Origin: Kribbella steppae
GTDB taxonomy: Bacteria; Actinomycetota; Actinomycetes; Propionibacteriales; Kribbellaceae
DNA: 64,000 bases
Assembly (NCBI RefSeq): GCF_004342025.1
Contig: NZ_SLWN01000016.1
Location: forward strand, 152,158-216,157
Direction: 5' to 3'
Part shown: in pieces, positions 32,046 through 40,935 of the stretch
How the letters are laid out: each line of letters starts with the position of its first letter
Numbering within the stretch: position 1 is the stretch's first letter
Notes under the pieces: model-generated
What the model saw: the letters and a program-made list of their open reading frames with translations, nothing else
Told to the model about the DNA's origin: nothing
Database searches by the model: none
Made by a program: the position numbers and the translations under genes

Positions 32046-34433
32046 ATGTCTGCCCAGATCCGATCACGGCGCCGCCTGGGCGCCCTCGTGGTCACCTCAA
32101 GTCTCGCCTTCACCGGTGTGGTCGCGTACGTCGCCGCACCGGCGGACGCCGCCTCATCCACCGTGGTCATCACCGAGGTGTACGGCGGTGGCGGCAACAG
32201 CGGCGCGCCGTACACGCACGACTTCATCGAGCTGACCAACAACAGCAGCTCGCCCGTCGACCTGAGCGGCTGGTCGGTCCAGTACGCGTCCGCGACCGGT
32301 AGCACCTGGGCAGTCACCAACCTCAGCGGCAGCCTCGCTCCGGGCGCCGCCTACCTCGTCCAGGAAGCGGCAGGCGCCGGGAACGGCCAACCGATGCCGG
32401 CCCCAGATGCCACCGGCACCATCTCCATGTCCTCGGCGTCCGGCAAGGTCGCCCTCGTCAACCAGCAGACCGCGCTGACCTGTGGGACGACCTGCGCCAC
32501 CAACGCCGCCGTGGTCGACTACGTCGGATACGGGGCAGCCACCGACTTCGAGACCGCCGCGGCGCCGGGCCTGTCGAACACCACCTCGGCCACCCGCAAG
32601 GTCCCGACCGTGGACGCGGACAACAACAGCACCGAGTTCGCCGCGGTCAACCCGTCGCCGAAGACGCTGACCTCGACGCCGCCGGACCCGGACCCGATCG
32701 ACGCCAAGATCCACGACATCCAGGGCTCCGCGCACCTGTCCCCGCTCAACGGCAAGCTGGTCGCCAACGTGACCGGTGTCGTCACCGTGAAGGGCGCCAA
32801 CGGCTTCTGGTTCCAGGACCCGCAGCCGGATGCGGACCCGACGACCAGCGAAGGTCTGTTCGTCTTCACCAGCTCGGCGCCGACGGTGGCCGTCGGTGAC
32901 GCCGTGACGGTCAAGGGCACGGTCGCCGAGTTCCGCCCCGGCGGTTCGGGCGGCACCGACAACCTGACCACCACGGAGATCACCAACCCGACGATCACTG
33001 TGACCGGCACCGCCTCCGTACCGGCTCCGACGATCGTCGGCCCGGGTGGCCGGGTGCCGCCGTCGACCGTGATCGACGACGACTCCACCGGTGATGTCGA
33101 AACGACCAGCACGTTCGACCCTGCCAACGACGGCCTCGACTTCTGGGAGTCGCTGGAAGGCATGTGGCTGGGCATCAACCAGCCCGAGGTCACCGGCCCG
33201 ACCAGCTCGTTCCGTGAGCTGTCCGTCGTACCGGCAGGCTCCAGCGTCCGGACCGTCCGCGGCGGCATCCTGCTGCAGAAGGCTGACAGCAACCCTGAGC
33301 GGGTGCTACTCGACGACGTGCTGGCGACGATCCCCGACGCGAAGACCGGGGACACGCTCGCCGGTGTCGTGACCGGTGTCCTGGACTACGCGTTCGGCAA
33401 CTTCAAGTTCCTCCCGACGCAGACCCCGACGGTTGTCGACGGTGGCGTGAAGCGTGAGGCGACCACGCGCTCCTCGCCGCTGCAGGTCTCGGTGGCGACG
33501 TTCAACGTGGAGAACCTGGACCCGTCCGACGGCGACGCCAAGTTCGACGGGCTGGCCCAGGCAGTGGTGAAGAACCTCGCCTCGCCGGACATCCTCGGTC
33601 TCGAGGAAGTGCAGGACAACGACGGCGCCACGAACTCCGGGAACCCGCAGGCGGACGTCACCCTGAACATGCTCGCGGCCGCGATCGTGAAGGCCGGCGG
33701 CCCGGAGTACGCCTGGCGGCAGATCGACCCGGTGAACAACGCCGAGGGCGGCGAGCCGGGCGGCAACATCCGGGTCGCGTTCATGTACCGCACCGACAAG
33801 CCGGTGAAGTTCGTCGACCGTCCCGGCGGCGGCTCGACGGTCGCGACCACGATCGTCACCGACCGGTTCGGCCGGCCGCACCTGAGCTCCTCGCCCGGCC
33901 GGGTCGATCCGGCCAACCCGGCGTGGGCAGCCACCCGGGTCCCGCTCGCCGGCGAGTTCACCTGGCACGGCCAGAGCCTGTTCGTGGTGGTCAACCACTT
34001 CAGCTCCAAGGGCGGCGACGACCCGCTGTGGGGCCGGACCCAGCCGCCGGTGCAGGTGACCGCGGCCAAGCGGCACCAGCAGGCCCAGTCGGTGCGCGGG
34101 TTCGTCGACCAGATCCTGGCCAAGGACAAGGGCGCCAACGTCATCGTGCTGGGCGACATCAACGACTTCGACTTCTCCCAGACGACCGACATCCTGGTCG
34201 GCTCCGGGAAGACCGCGCTGATCGACCTGCCCCGGACCCTGCCGCTGCCGGAGCGCTACAGCTACGTGTTCGAGGGCAACAGCCAGATCCTGGACCAGAT
34301 CCTGATCTCGCAGAACCTGAAGCCGGCCTCGTCGTACGACATCGTCCACATGAACGCCGAGTTCCCGGACCAGATCAGTGACCACGACCCGCAGGTGGCG
34401 CGGGTGACCCCGCTCCCGTCCTGGGTGCGCTGA
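32046..34433 (+). CDS. ExeM/NucH-family extracellular endonuclease
   Basis: This 795-residue secreted nuclease has a signal peptide (~1-35, ending ADAAS). A lamin-tail domain (~37-150, VVITEVYGGGGNSGAPYTHD) is followed by an OB-fold nucleic-acid-binding region (~215-310, VTGVVTVKGANGFWFQD) and an endonuclease/exonuclease/phosphatase domain. The EEP motifs are all present: VATFNVENL, LGLEEVQDNDG, VVVNHFSSKGGDDP, LGDINDFDF and SDHDPQV. It should degrade extracellular DNA or RNA. No cell-wall anchor follows the catalytic domain. Four bases separate it from the DUF427 gene. Confidence 0.93.
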   Translation: MSAQIRSRRRLGALVVTSSLAFTGVVAYVAAPADAASSTVVITEVYGGGGNSGAPYTHDFIELTNNSSSPVDLSGWSVQYASATGSTWAVTNLSGSLAPGAAYLVQEAAGAGNGQPMPAPDATGTISMSSASGKVALVNQQTALTCGTTCATNAAVVDYVGYGAATDFETAAAPGLSNTTSATRKVPTVDADNNSTEFAAVNPSPKTLTSTPPDPDPIDAKIHDIQGSAHLSPLNGKLVANVTGVVTVKGANGFWFQDPQPDADPTTSEGLFVFTSSAPTVAVGDAVTVKGTVAEFRPGGSGGTDNLTTTEITNPTITVTGTASVPAPTIVGPGGRVPPSTVIDDDSTGDVETTSTFDPANDGLDFWESLEGMWLGINQPEVTGPTSSFRELSVVPAGSSVRTVRGGILLQKADSNPERVLLDDVLATIPDAKTGDTLAGVVTGVLDYAFGNFKFLPTQTPTVVDGGVKREATTRSSPLQVSVATFNVENLDPSDGDAKFDGLAQAVVKNLASPDILGLEEVQDNDGATNSGNPQADVTLNMLAAAIVKAGGPEYAWRQIDPVNNAEGGEPGGNIRVAFMYRTDKPVKFVDRPGGGSTVATTIVTDRFGRPHLSSSPGRVDPANPAWAATRVPLAGEFTWHGQSLFVVVNHFSSKGGDDPLWGRTQPPVQVTAAKRHQQAQSVRGFVDQILAKDKGANVIVLGDINDFDFSQTTDILVGSGKTALIDLPRTLPLPERYSYVFEGNSQILDQILISQNLKPASSYDIVHMNAEFPDQISDHDPQVARVTPLPSWVR

Positions 34434-34437
34434 TCCC

Positions 34438-35259
34438 ATGAGCCGACGGATGCAGGACCTGCTGTTCGAAGGGTTCGGGCTGCTGCGGTACGAACCGAGC
34501 GAGATGCGGGTCCTGGTCCGGCACGGCAACATCGTGATCGCCGACACCATCCGGGCGATGCTGGTCTGGGAACCACGCCGGATCGTGCCCACGTACGCCG
34601 TACCCGTGGCTGATCTCCGGGCGGACCTGGCTCCGTCGACCGGCGAGGGGATGCCTACACCGGACGGGGTCCTGTATCCCGGGATCCCGTTCGCGGCGCA
34701 CTCCGCCGACGGCGAGGTGGTGGACGTGGTGGCCGGCGACACCCGGTTCGCGGGTGCGGGGTTCCGGCTGGACGACGCCGACCTGGCGGAGTACGTCGTA
34801 CTGGACTTCCGGGCGTTCGACGGGTGGTTCGGGGAGGACGAGCGGCTGGTGTCGCACCCACGGGACCCCTACCACCGGGTGGACGCCCGCCAGAGCTCAC
34901 GGACCGTGCGGCTCGAGCTGGACGGGGCCGTGGTGGCCGAGAGTTCCCGACCGGTCTTCGTGTTCGAGACCGGGTTGCCGATTCGCTTCTATCTGCCCCG
35001 CGAGGATGTGCGGGCCGAGCTGACGCCGACCGATCGGCGGACCACCTGCGCGTACAAGGGGCATGCGTCCTACTTCTCGATTCCGGGCCAGAACAATGTG
35101 GCCTGGACCTATCTCGAGCCGGCCGACGGAGTGACTCAGCTCGCCGGTCTGATCGCCTTCTTCGACGACCGGCTCGACGTCTTCATCGACGGCGACCGCC
35201 GCGAGCACCCGCGCACCGCCGTCGCCGAGGCGGTCCGGCAGGAGTTCGCCCCCGACTGA
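34438..35259 (+). CDS. Protein with two DUF427 domains
   Basis: This 273-residue soluble protein has two copies of the small DUF427 beta-fold: HGNIVIADTIRAMLVWEP with PTYAVPVADLR (~25-60), and VVAESSRPVFVFETGLP with RFYLPREDV (~165-200). After the second copy come GHASYFSI and NNVAWTYLEP, typical of the family, and DRLDVFIDGD. The DUF427 function is not established. It starts 4 nt after the ExeM gene and may be read from the same transcript, though a functional link is not obvious. Confidence 0.87.
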   Translation: MSRRMQDLLFEGFGLLRYEPSEMRVLVRHGNIVIADTIRAMLVWEPRRIVPTYAVPVADLRADLAPSTGEGMPTPDGVLYPGIPFAAHSADGEVVDVVAGDTRFAGAGFRLDDADLAEYVVLDFRAFDGWFGEDERLVSHPRDPYHRVDARQSSRTVRLELDGAVVAESSRPVFVFETGLPIRFYLPREDVRAELTPTDRRTTCAYKGHASYFSIPGQNNVAWTYLEPADGVTQLAGLIAFFDDRLDVFIDGDRREHPRTAVAEAVRQEFAPD

Positions 35260-35278
35260 GGTTGCGGCGCGCTTACGG

Positions 35279-35299
35279 CCCCGAGACGGGCGGGGTTTT
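35279..35299 (+). terminator. Short terminator after the DUF427 gene
   Basis: CCCCG and CGGGG pair around AGACGGG, followed at once by TTTT. The stem is only 5 bp but the T-run is well placed, 20 nt past the stop. Confidence 0.5.
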
Positions 35300-35326
35300 C
35301 CTTGCCCCGGCGCCGATACTGGACCT

Positions 35327-35743
35327 GTGACTGATGACATCAAGCAGTACGCCGTACAGAAGTCAGATGCGGAGTGGAAGGCACAGCTCTCCCCTGCCGA
35401 GTTCCAGGTACTGCGCAAGGCTGGCACCGAGCGGCCGTTCACCGGCGAGTACACCGACACCAAGACGGTCGGCGTGTACAAGTGCCGGGCCTGCGACGCG
35501 GAGCTGTTCCGCAGCGAGACGAAGTTCGACTCCCACTGCGGCTGGCCGTCCTTCTTCGCGCCACTGGCCGAGGACCGGGTGCAGTACATCGAGGACACCG
35601 CCCTCGGCATGAAGCGCGTCGAGGTCCGCTGCGCCAACTGCGGCTCCCACCTGGGCCACGTCTTCGAAGGCGAGGGCTACGGAACCCCAACCGACCTCCG
35701 CTACTGCATCAACAGCATCAGCCTCACCCTCGCTCCCGCCTGA
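35327..35743 (+). CDS. msrB: Peptide-methionine (R)-S-oxide reductase
   Basis: It repairs oxidised methionine by reducing the R-sulfoxide. The 138-residue protein has the two zinc CxxC pairs (YKCRACDAELF and VRCANCGSHLG), the FDSHCGWPSFF core and the catalytic Cys in LRYCINSISL. The resolving Cys appears as the second Cys of the core. GTG 35327 is supported by GATACT six bases upstream (possible leaderless -10). It probably belongs to the oxidative-defence set of this region. Confidence 0.95.
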   Translation: MTDDIKQYAVQKSDAEWKAQLSPAEFQVLRKAGTERPFTGEYTDTKTVGVYKCRACDAELFRSETKFDSHCGWPSFFAPLAEDRVQYIEDTALGMKRVEVRCANCGSHLGHVFEGEGYGTPTDLRYCINSISLTLAPA

Positions 35744-35831
35744 CCTACCGGGGCGGCACGGAGGTCCGTCCGTCGGCCGCTGACGCACTAAAGTGAGCCA
35801 GCGCGATGCCCGACGGGCGGAAAGGATCCAT

Positions 35832-37928
35832 GTGGCTGACGACACCCGCAGACGGCGCGTTCTCGACGTTCTCGCTGCAGACCAGCCGTGGGAGGTGCCG
35901 GACGCCTGGCTGGCCGGTATCCGCGGCCAGTTGCGCGCTTGGGCCGAGGACGCGAACACACTGCGGCCGCTGCGGCCGGACGCCTTCCCGGACTTCGTCA
36001 AGGGAACGCCGGCCGCGGTCTGGTTCACCCATCAGGTCGCCCCACTACTGACCGGCTGGATCCCGGTGCTGCACGGCGAGTACGCCGACATCTCTGCCGA
36101 ACTGACCCGGGACTTCTACCGGCCGTCAGTCCGGTACGGCGGCGCCGGACACGTGATCCGGGTCGCGGCCACCGACTGGCCGCTGCAGGCGATGTCCGGC
36201 GCGCGCGGCTTCCGCGAACAGGGCCGCAAGCAGGCGCTCCAGCTCTCCCGGGACGTGGTGAGCCTGTTCGTCGACGCGCCGCCGATGGCGACCCGGGCTC
36301 GGGCCCTGACCGCCGCGTTCGACCGGGTGCTGGCGGACCGCGAGGCGACCCGGATGCACGCCACCGCCGACTACGAGACGATCACTCAGTTCTGGCGGAC
36401 GTCCGCGCTCACCGACGCCGAGCGCGCGGTGCTCCCGGAGCTGGCCGGCTCCGCATCGGCCTTGCAGTACTCGCTCAACACACTGCGGGACGCGCACGCC
36501 AAGCTGTTGATGGCACTTTCCGAGGATGACGCCGACGACTTTGCGCGGCTGCTGGCCGGGCTGATCCTGGCCACCGGGCTCGGTGGCCTACCCCCGGCCG
36601 TGGCACAGCGCCTGGGTAGCGTCGGCTGGGACGTCGAGAATGCCCTCGCCGACATCAGGAACGGCTTCGACCCGCACGCCTGGCGGGCCGGCAACACCGA
36701 GTGGCTGGCCCGCGCGGCGCGCCGGGACCAGGAGGCTCTCGCGCGGTCCTGGGCCGCCGCGGCCACCCGGGTGTCGGTCCACCTGTCCGGCGTGCTCGCG
36801 GACGCGCCGTGGCCGGAGCCGCAGGTCCCGGATCTGGGCGCGTTCTTCCGGCTGCTCGACCGTGAGCGCCGGCCGACGGCCGACGCCCGCGCCGGGGCAC
36901 CAACCGCTCCGGCTCTTTCGCTTGCCTGGGACGCCGTCCGGGATGATCCGACCGGTGCGTCCCCCGAGGCCGATGTTCTCCCCGAACCCGCGGTCAAGGC
37001 CGTCCCCGACGCCGCGCCAGCCGCCGAGGTCCGGCCGGTGGCCGACCAGCCGGCTGTGCCGGTGCCGGTGGACTACGGCGACGACCCGCTCGCCGAGCTG
37101 GACGCGCTGATCGGGTTGGACTCGGTCAAGGAATCGGTCCGCCGGATGGTGGCCGAGATCAAGACCAATCTGCGCCGCCAGGAGCTCGGCCTGCCGAGTC
37201 ACGAGCGGGCCCGGCACATGGTGTTCGTCGGCAAGCCGGGTACCGCCAAGACCACGATCGCCCGGTTGCTCGCCCGGATCTACAAGCAGTTGGGCGTGCT
37301 CGAGAAGGGCCACGTGGTCGAGGTCGACCGGTCCGATCTGGTCGGTCCCAGCGTCGGCACCACCGCGCCGATGACCGCGGGCAAGTTCCGGGAGGCGCTC
37401 GGCGGGGTGCTGTTCGTCGACGAGGCCTACACCCTGGTGCCGGAGAACACCCCGGGCGACTTCGGCCTCGAAGCCGTCGCCACCATCCTGAAGATGATGG
37501 AGGACCATCGCAACGACTGCATCGTGATCGTCGCCGGCTACCACCGCGAGATGCAGCGGTTCATGGAGTCCAACACCGGGCTCGCGTCACGCTTCCCGAA
37601 GTTGCTGTCGTTCAGCGAGTACGACACCGACCAGCTCATCGCCATCTTCGAGCTCCAGGCCCGGCAGAAGGGCATGGTCTACACCGACGACGTGCTGGAC
37701 GTCGTCCGCAGCGTCGTCCCGCCTGCTCCCCGTGGCCACAACTTCGGCAACGGCCGGTTCATCCGGAATGTGCTCGAGGAGGCCATCGCCAACCAGGCGA
37801 CCCGGCTCTCCGACCATGACCCGGAAAGCCTCACCGAGCGCACGCTGCGGGAGCTCCTGCCCGAGGACGTCAAGCCACCCACCTCGATGCGCGCCGAGGA
37901 CTACCTCTTCCAGAAGCCAGGCACCTGA
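35832..37928 (+). CDS. Large AAA ATPase of the CbxX/EccA type
   Basis: This 698-residue protein has a ~410-residue helical N-terminal region with no recognised domain, then a Pro/Ala-rich linker. A single AAA+ module follows from DPLAELDALIGLDSVKESVR. Walker A is VGKPGTAKTTIARLL (~465), Walker B VLFVDEAYTLV (~527), and the module ends with an Arg-rich second region (NFGNGRFIRNVLEEAI). This type includes CbxX rubisco activases, SpoVK and EccA of type VII secretion; none of their partners is nearby. GTG 35832 has GGAAAGGA at good spacing. TAAAGT at 35789 may be its -10, which would exclude the upstream GTG 35793. Confidence 0.9.
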   Translation: MADDTRRRRVLDVLAADQPWEVPDAWLAGIRGQLRAWAEDANTLRPLRPDAFPDFVKGTPAAVWFTHQVAPLLTGWIPVLHGEYADISAELTRDFYRPSVRYGGAGHVIRVAATDWPLQAMSGARGFREQGRKQALQLSRDVVSLFVDAPPMATRARALTAAFDRVLADREATRMHATADYETITQFWRTSALTDAERAVLPELAGSASALQYSLNTLRDAHAKLLMALSEDDADDFARLLAGLILATGLGGLPPAVAQRLGSVGWDVENALADIRNGFDPHAWRAGNTEWLARAARRDQEALARSWAAAATRVSVHLSGVLADAPWPEPQVPDLGAFFRLLDRERRPTADARAGAPTAPALSLAWDAVRDDPTGASPEADVLPEPAVKAVPDAAPAAEVRPVADQPAVPVPVDYGDDPLAELDALIGLDSVKESVRRMVAEIKTNLRRQELGLPSHERARHMVFVGKPGTAKTTIARLLARIYKQLGVLEKGHVVEVDRSDLVGPSVGTTAPMTAGKFREALGGVLFVDEAYTLVPENTPGDFGLEAVATILKMMEDHRNDCIVIVAGYHREMQRFMESNTGLASRFPKLLSFSEYDTDQLIAIFELQARQKGMVYTDDVLDVVRSVVPPAPRGHNFGNGRFIRNVLEEAIANQATRLSDHDPESLTERTLRELLPEDVKPPTSMRAEDYLFQKPGT

Positions 37929-37959
37929 CGCAACCGACTGGCGGTGCCGTCACCCCGGT

Positions 37960-38337
37960 TCAGATCGGGGTGGCGAGGGCGACGGGGTTCTGGTCCGGGT
38001 CGGAGATGTAGGCCTGGCGTTCGCCCCAGGGCATGGTGGCCGGCTCCTGGAGGATCGGGTGGCCGGCGGCTCGGAAGGTCTCGACGTCCGCGTCGACGTC
38101 GCCGACGTACACGAAGAGCTCGAAGCGGGGCGCGGTGCCGACGGTGATGCCGAGTTGGGCCTCGGGCCAGTTGAAGTGAGCGATGCCCAGGGAGGAATCG
38201 CCGCGCTCCAGGCCGACGTAGTGCGGGTCGCCCTCCAGCGGGAACTGGTACGTCGGTTGGTAGCCGAGCAGGGCGTAGAAGTCGACGGACCGGCGCACGT
38301 TGGTGACGTACAGCACCGGAAAGGCTTTGCGGTGCAC
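37960..38337 (-). CDS. VOC-family (glyoxalase/bleomycin-resistance fold) protein
   Basis: This 125-residue protein has the paired beta-alpha-beta-beta-beta units of the VOC fold: FPVLYVTNVRRSVDFYALLG at the start and AYISDPDQNPVAL at the end, with a metal-site-like Glu in FELFVYVGD. It could be a glyoxalase-like enzyme, a dioxygenase or a drug-binding protein; the sequence does not decide. It starts 5 nt after the hemQ stop and is probably the last gene of the haem operon. Confidence 0.85.
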   Translation of the reverse strand: MHRKAFPVLYVTNVRRSVDFYALLGYQPTYQFPLEGDPHYVGLERGDSSLGIAHFNWPEAQLGITVGTAPRFELFVYVGDVDADVETFRAAGHPILQEPATMPWGERQAYISDPDQNPVALATPI

Positions 38338-38342
38338 GAGGC

Positions 38343-39038
38343 TCAGGCCAGGTTGGCGACCAGCTCGCCGAGCTCGGTTCGCTTGCCGGTGTAGAACGGC
38401 ACTTCCTCACGCACGTGCCGCCGCGCCGTGGACGCCCGCAGGTCGCGCATCAGGTCGACCATCCGGTGCAGCTCGTCCGCCTCGAACGCCAGCATCCACT
38501 CGTAGTCGCCGAGCGCGAACGACGCCACCGTGTTCGCCCGCACGTCGGGGTACCCGCGGGCCATCTTGCCGTGCTCGGCCAGCATGAACCGGCGCTCCTC
38601 GTCCGGCAGCAGGTACCACTCGTAGGACCGCACGAACGGGTACACGCACACGTACGCCCGCGCCTCCTCGTCGGCCAGGAACGCCGGGATGTGGCTCTTG
38701 TTGAACTCGGCCGGCCGGTGCAGCGCGAGCTGCGACCACACCGGCGCCAGGTGCCGTCCGAGGCGCGACCGGCGAAGCGCGTGGTACGCCTTCTGCAGTG
38801 CGTCCGACGTCGGAGCATGCCACCAGATCATGAAGTCCGCGTCCGCCCGGAATCCTTCGACGTCGTAGATCCCGCGGATCACCACATCGTCGGTCGACAG
38901 CTTGGAGACCAACTCGGACAGCTCGGCGGTCAGCTCGTCCCGGTCCGTGTCACCCAGCGGGGTCTCCACCTTGAAGACCGACCACATGGTGTAGCGGATC
39001 ACATTGTTGAGCTCACGCGCCTTCGGCTTCTCTGTCAC
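38343..39038 (-). CDS. hemQ: Coproheme decarboxylase (HemQ/ChdC)
   Basis: This enzyme of the chlorite-dismutase fold turns iron-coproporphyrin III into haem b, the final step of the coproporphyrin pathway of Gram-positive bacteria. The 231-residue protein has the family opening (IRYTMWSVFKVE), the catalytic Tyr in VRSYEWYLLP and the proximal His in MLAEHGKMAR. Its GTG start overlaps the hemY stop by 4 nt. The open frame extends further upstream, but those residues are not family-like. Confidence 0.94.
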   Translation of the reverse strand: MTEKPKARELNNVIRYTMWSVFKVETPLGDTDRDELTAELSELVSKLSTDDVVIRGIYDVEGFRADADFMIWWHAPTSDALQKAYHALRRSRLGRHLAPVWSQLALHRPAEFNKSHIPAFLADEEARAYVCVYPFVRSYEWYLLPDEERRFMLAEHGKMARGYPDVRANTVASFALGDYEWMLAFEADELHRMVDLMRDLRASTARRHVREEVPFYTGKRTELGELVANLA

Positions 39039-40444
39039 GGAGCCATTGTCGCTAATGCGTCCAGGTGAGCCTGCACCCGGGTTGCCGCCTTGCCACTGGA
39101 CGCGACGCACGCAGCGATCCCCACACCCCGGTACGCCGCTCCACACACGGCCAGACCAGGCTCTGCCGCTACAGCCGCCTCAAGGCGGTCCACGCGGTCC
39201 AGATGCCCCACTGCGTACTGCGGGAGGCCACCACCCCACCTGCTCACCAGAGAGCCCACCACGGGCGCCTGGAGCCCCACTGCGCGCTGTAGATCCGCAG
39301 TCGCCAGTGCCACCAGCTCCTCGTCGGACCGCTGCAGCACGTACTCCTCCCCCAGCCGCCCAACCGAGGCACGGAGCACAGCGAGCTCTCCCCCGGCGTC
39401 ACTCGACCACTGCCACTTAGCGTGCGAGTACGTCGACGCCTTGATCGTCCGCCCCTCGACCGACGGCACCAGGAACCCAGAGCCCGTCGCGCCCTCCGGC
39501 CAGTCCTGCTTGCGCACAGCCAGCGTCACTATCGCCATGCTCGCGTACTCGATCGTCGCCAGCTCGGCAGACGCCGCAGGCACCAGCTCGGCCAGCATCC
39601 GGGCCGCAGGAGCTGCCGGTACGGCGACAATCACCCCGTCCGCCGACAGCAGCGTCGGAGCCGGCACCGGACCGGCCTCCAGCTCGTAACCATCAGCTGT
39701 CCGCGTGATCCGTCGTACCGCCAGCTGGCGCCTGATCTGGACACCCCGAGCTGTCAGGTCCTTCTCGAGTCCGGAGATCAGCCGGTTGACTCCGCCCACG
39801 ATGCCCGCGAACACCGGCTGACCCGCACGCCGCTGGCCCGCTTCTCGAAGCTCAGCGGTCGCCACGAGCAGGCTCGGTGCAGTGCGCAGCTTGGCGTACA
39901 GGTCGGGTACGGCGGCTGCCAGCGAGATCTCCTCGGCACGCCCGGCGTACACCCCGCCCAGCAGCGGGTCGATCAGCTTGTCCGTGACCGCCTTGCCCAT
40001 GCGCTCAGCCACAAACCGGCCGATCGCGACGTCCTCCTGCAGCGCAGGCGACGGCAGCTCAGCCTCGTGCGCGACCTCCTCAGCGGCCGCTTCACCCAGT
40101 ACGTCGGTCGTCGCGGCAGGGTCGACGGGGACACCCATTACCGTCGGCGGGATCGCCCGGATCCGGTCGCCGATCCACAATCCGGCCGAGGTGGTCGCCG
40201 GGTGGACCAGGTCGTCACCGAGCCCGATCGCCTTGATCAGGTCGACCGCCTCCGGCCGCCGGGCGAGCACCGACTCCGCACCGAGGTCGACCGGAATGCC
40301 TTCGAGCTCGGCGCCGGCCAGCTTGCCGCCGAGCCGAGGCGACCCTTCCAGCACGGTAATCCGCGGCGGATTCGGACCGGTCGCCAGCGCGTACGCAGCC
40401 GCCAGCCCACTGATGCCGCCACCGACCACGACCACCGAGCTCAC
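39035..40444 (-). CDS. hemY: Coproporphyrinogen III oxidase (HemY/CgoX)
   Basis: This FAD enzyme makes coproporphyrin III in actinobacteria (formerly called protoporphyrinogen oxidase). The 469-residue protein starts with the dinucleotide fold VVVVGGGISGLAAAYALA and LEGSPRLGGKL, then VDLGAESVLAR. The C-terminus has the FAD-closing segment AVCGAAYRGVGIAACVASG-like, here with SSGKAATRV. It overlaps both neighbours by 4 nt, in a tight operon hemE, GNAT, hemY, hemQ, VOC. Confidence 0.94.
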   Translation of the reverse strand: MSSVVVVGGGISGLAAAYALATGPNPPRITVLEGSPRLGGKLAGAELEGIPVDLGAESVLARRPEAVDLIKAIGLGDDLVHPATTSAGLWIGDRIRAIPPTVMGVPVDPAATTDVLGEAAAEEVAHEAELPSPALQEDVAIGRFVAERMGKAVTDKLIDPLLGGVYAGRAEEISLAAAVPDLYAKLRTAPSLLVATAELREAGQRRAGQPVFAGIVGGVNRLISGLEKDLTARGVQIRRQLAVRRITRTADGYELEAGPVPAPTLLSADGVIVAVPAAPAARMLAELVPAASAELATIEYASMAIVTLAVRKQDWPEGATGSGFLVPSVEGRTIKASTYSHAKWQWSSDAGGELAVLRASVGRLGEEYVLQRSDEELVALATADLQRAVGLQAPVVGSLVSRWGGGLPQYAVGHLDRVDRLEAAVAAEPGLAVCGAAYRGVGIAACVASSGKAATRVQAHLDALATMAP

Positions 40445-40935
40445 GCGGCCTCCAGCTTCAACTCGTACACCCGCTCCGCCCCGTCGTCGCCGACCAGGCG
40501 GAATCCGGCCCGTTCCAGCACCACCTGCGAGGCCAGGTTCTTGACCGACGTGCCTGCTCGCAGCGCGGTCAGCCCGTACTCGGGCGCGGCGATTCCGATG
40601 AGCGCCCGCACCGCCGCCGAAGCGAGTCCCTTACCCGTCGCGCTCTCCGCGATCCGGTAGCCGAGCTCCGCCGAGCCGTTCTCGAAGTCGACGAGATTCA
40701 CCCGTCCGACCACGGCACCGGAGTCGTCCACCAGCACGTGGAACCGGCAGATCCCTGCCTCCTGCTCGGCCAGCAGGCCCGCGAGCCGCGCGCCGAACTC
40801 GGTGAAGTACGCGTCGCCACGATCCTGGATCGAGGCCGCGAAGTACTTCCTGTTCTCCACCTCGAAGGCCAGCACGGCGTCCGCGTGCGCCGCGGTCAGG
40901 CGCTCCAGGTTCACCTTGTGGTCAGGCAGGTACAC
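40441..40935 (-). CDS. GNAT-family N-acetyltransferase within the haem operon
   Basis: This 164-residue protein has the RimJ/RimL-like GNAT pattern: RLTAAHADAVLAFEVENRKY at the start, ELGYRIAESATGKGLASAAV for acetyl-CoA binding, and NLASQVVLERAGFRLVGDD near the end. The substrate is unknown. It overlaps hemE by 14 nt and hemY by 4 nt, so it is translated with the haem genes. A role in haem synthesis is not known for the family; it may be a passenger. Confidence 0.87.
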   Translation of the reverse strand: MYLPDHKVNLERLTAAHADAVLAFEVENRKYFAASIQDRGDAYFTEFGARLAGLLAEQEAGICRFHVLVDDSGAVVGRVNLVDFENGSAELGYRIAESATGKGLASAAVRALIGIAAPEYGLTALRAGTSVKNLASQVVLERAGFRLVGDDGAERVYELKLEAA

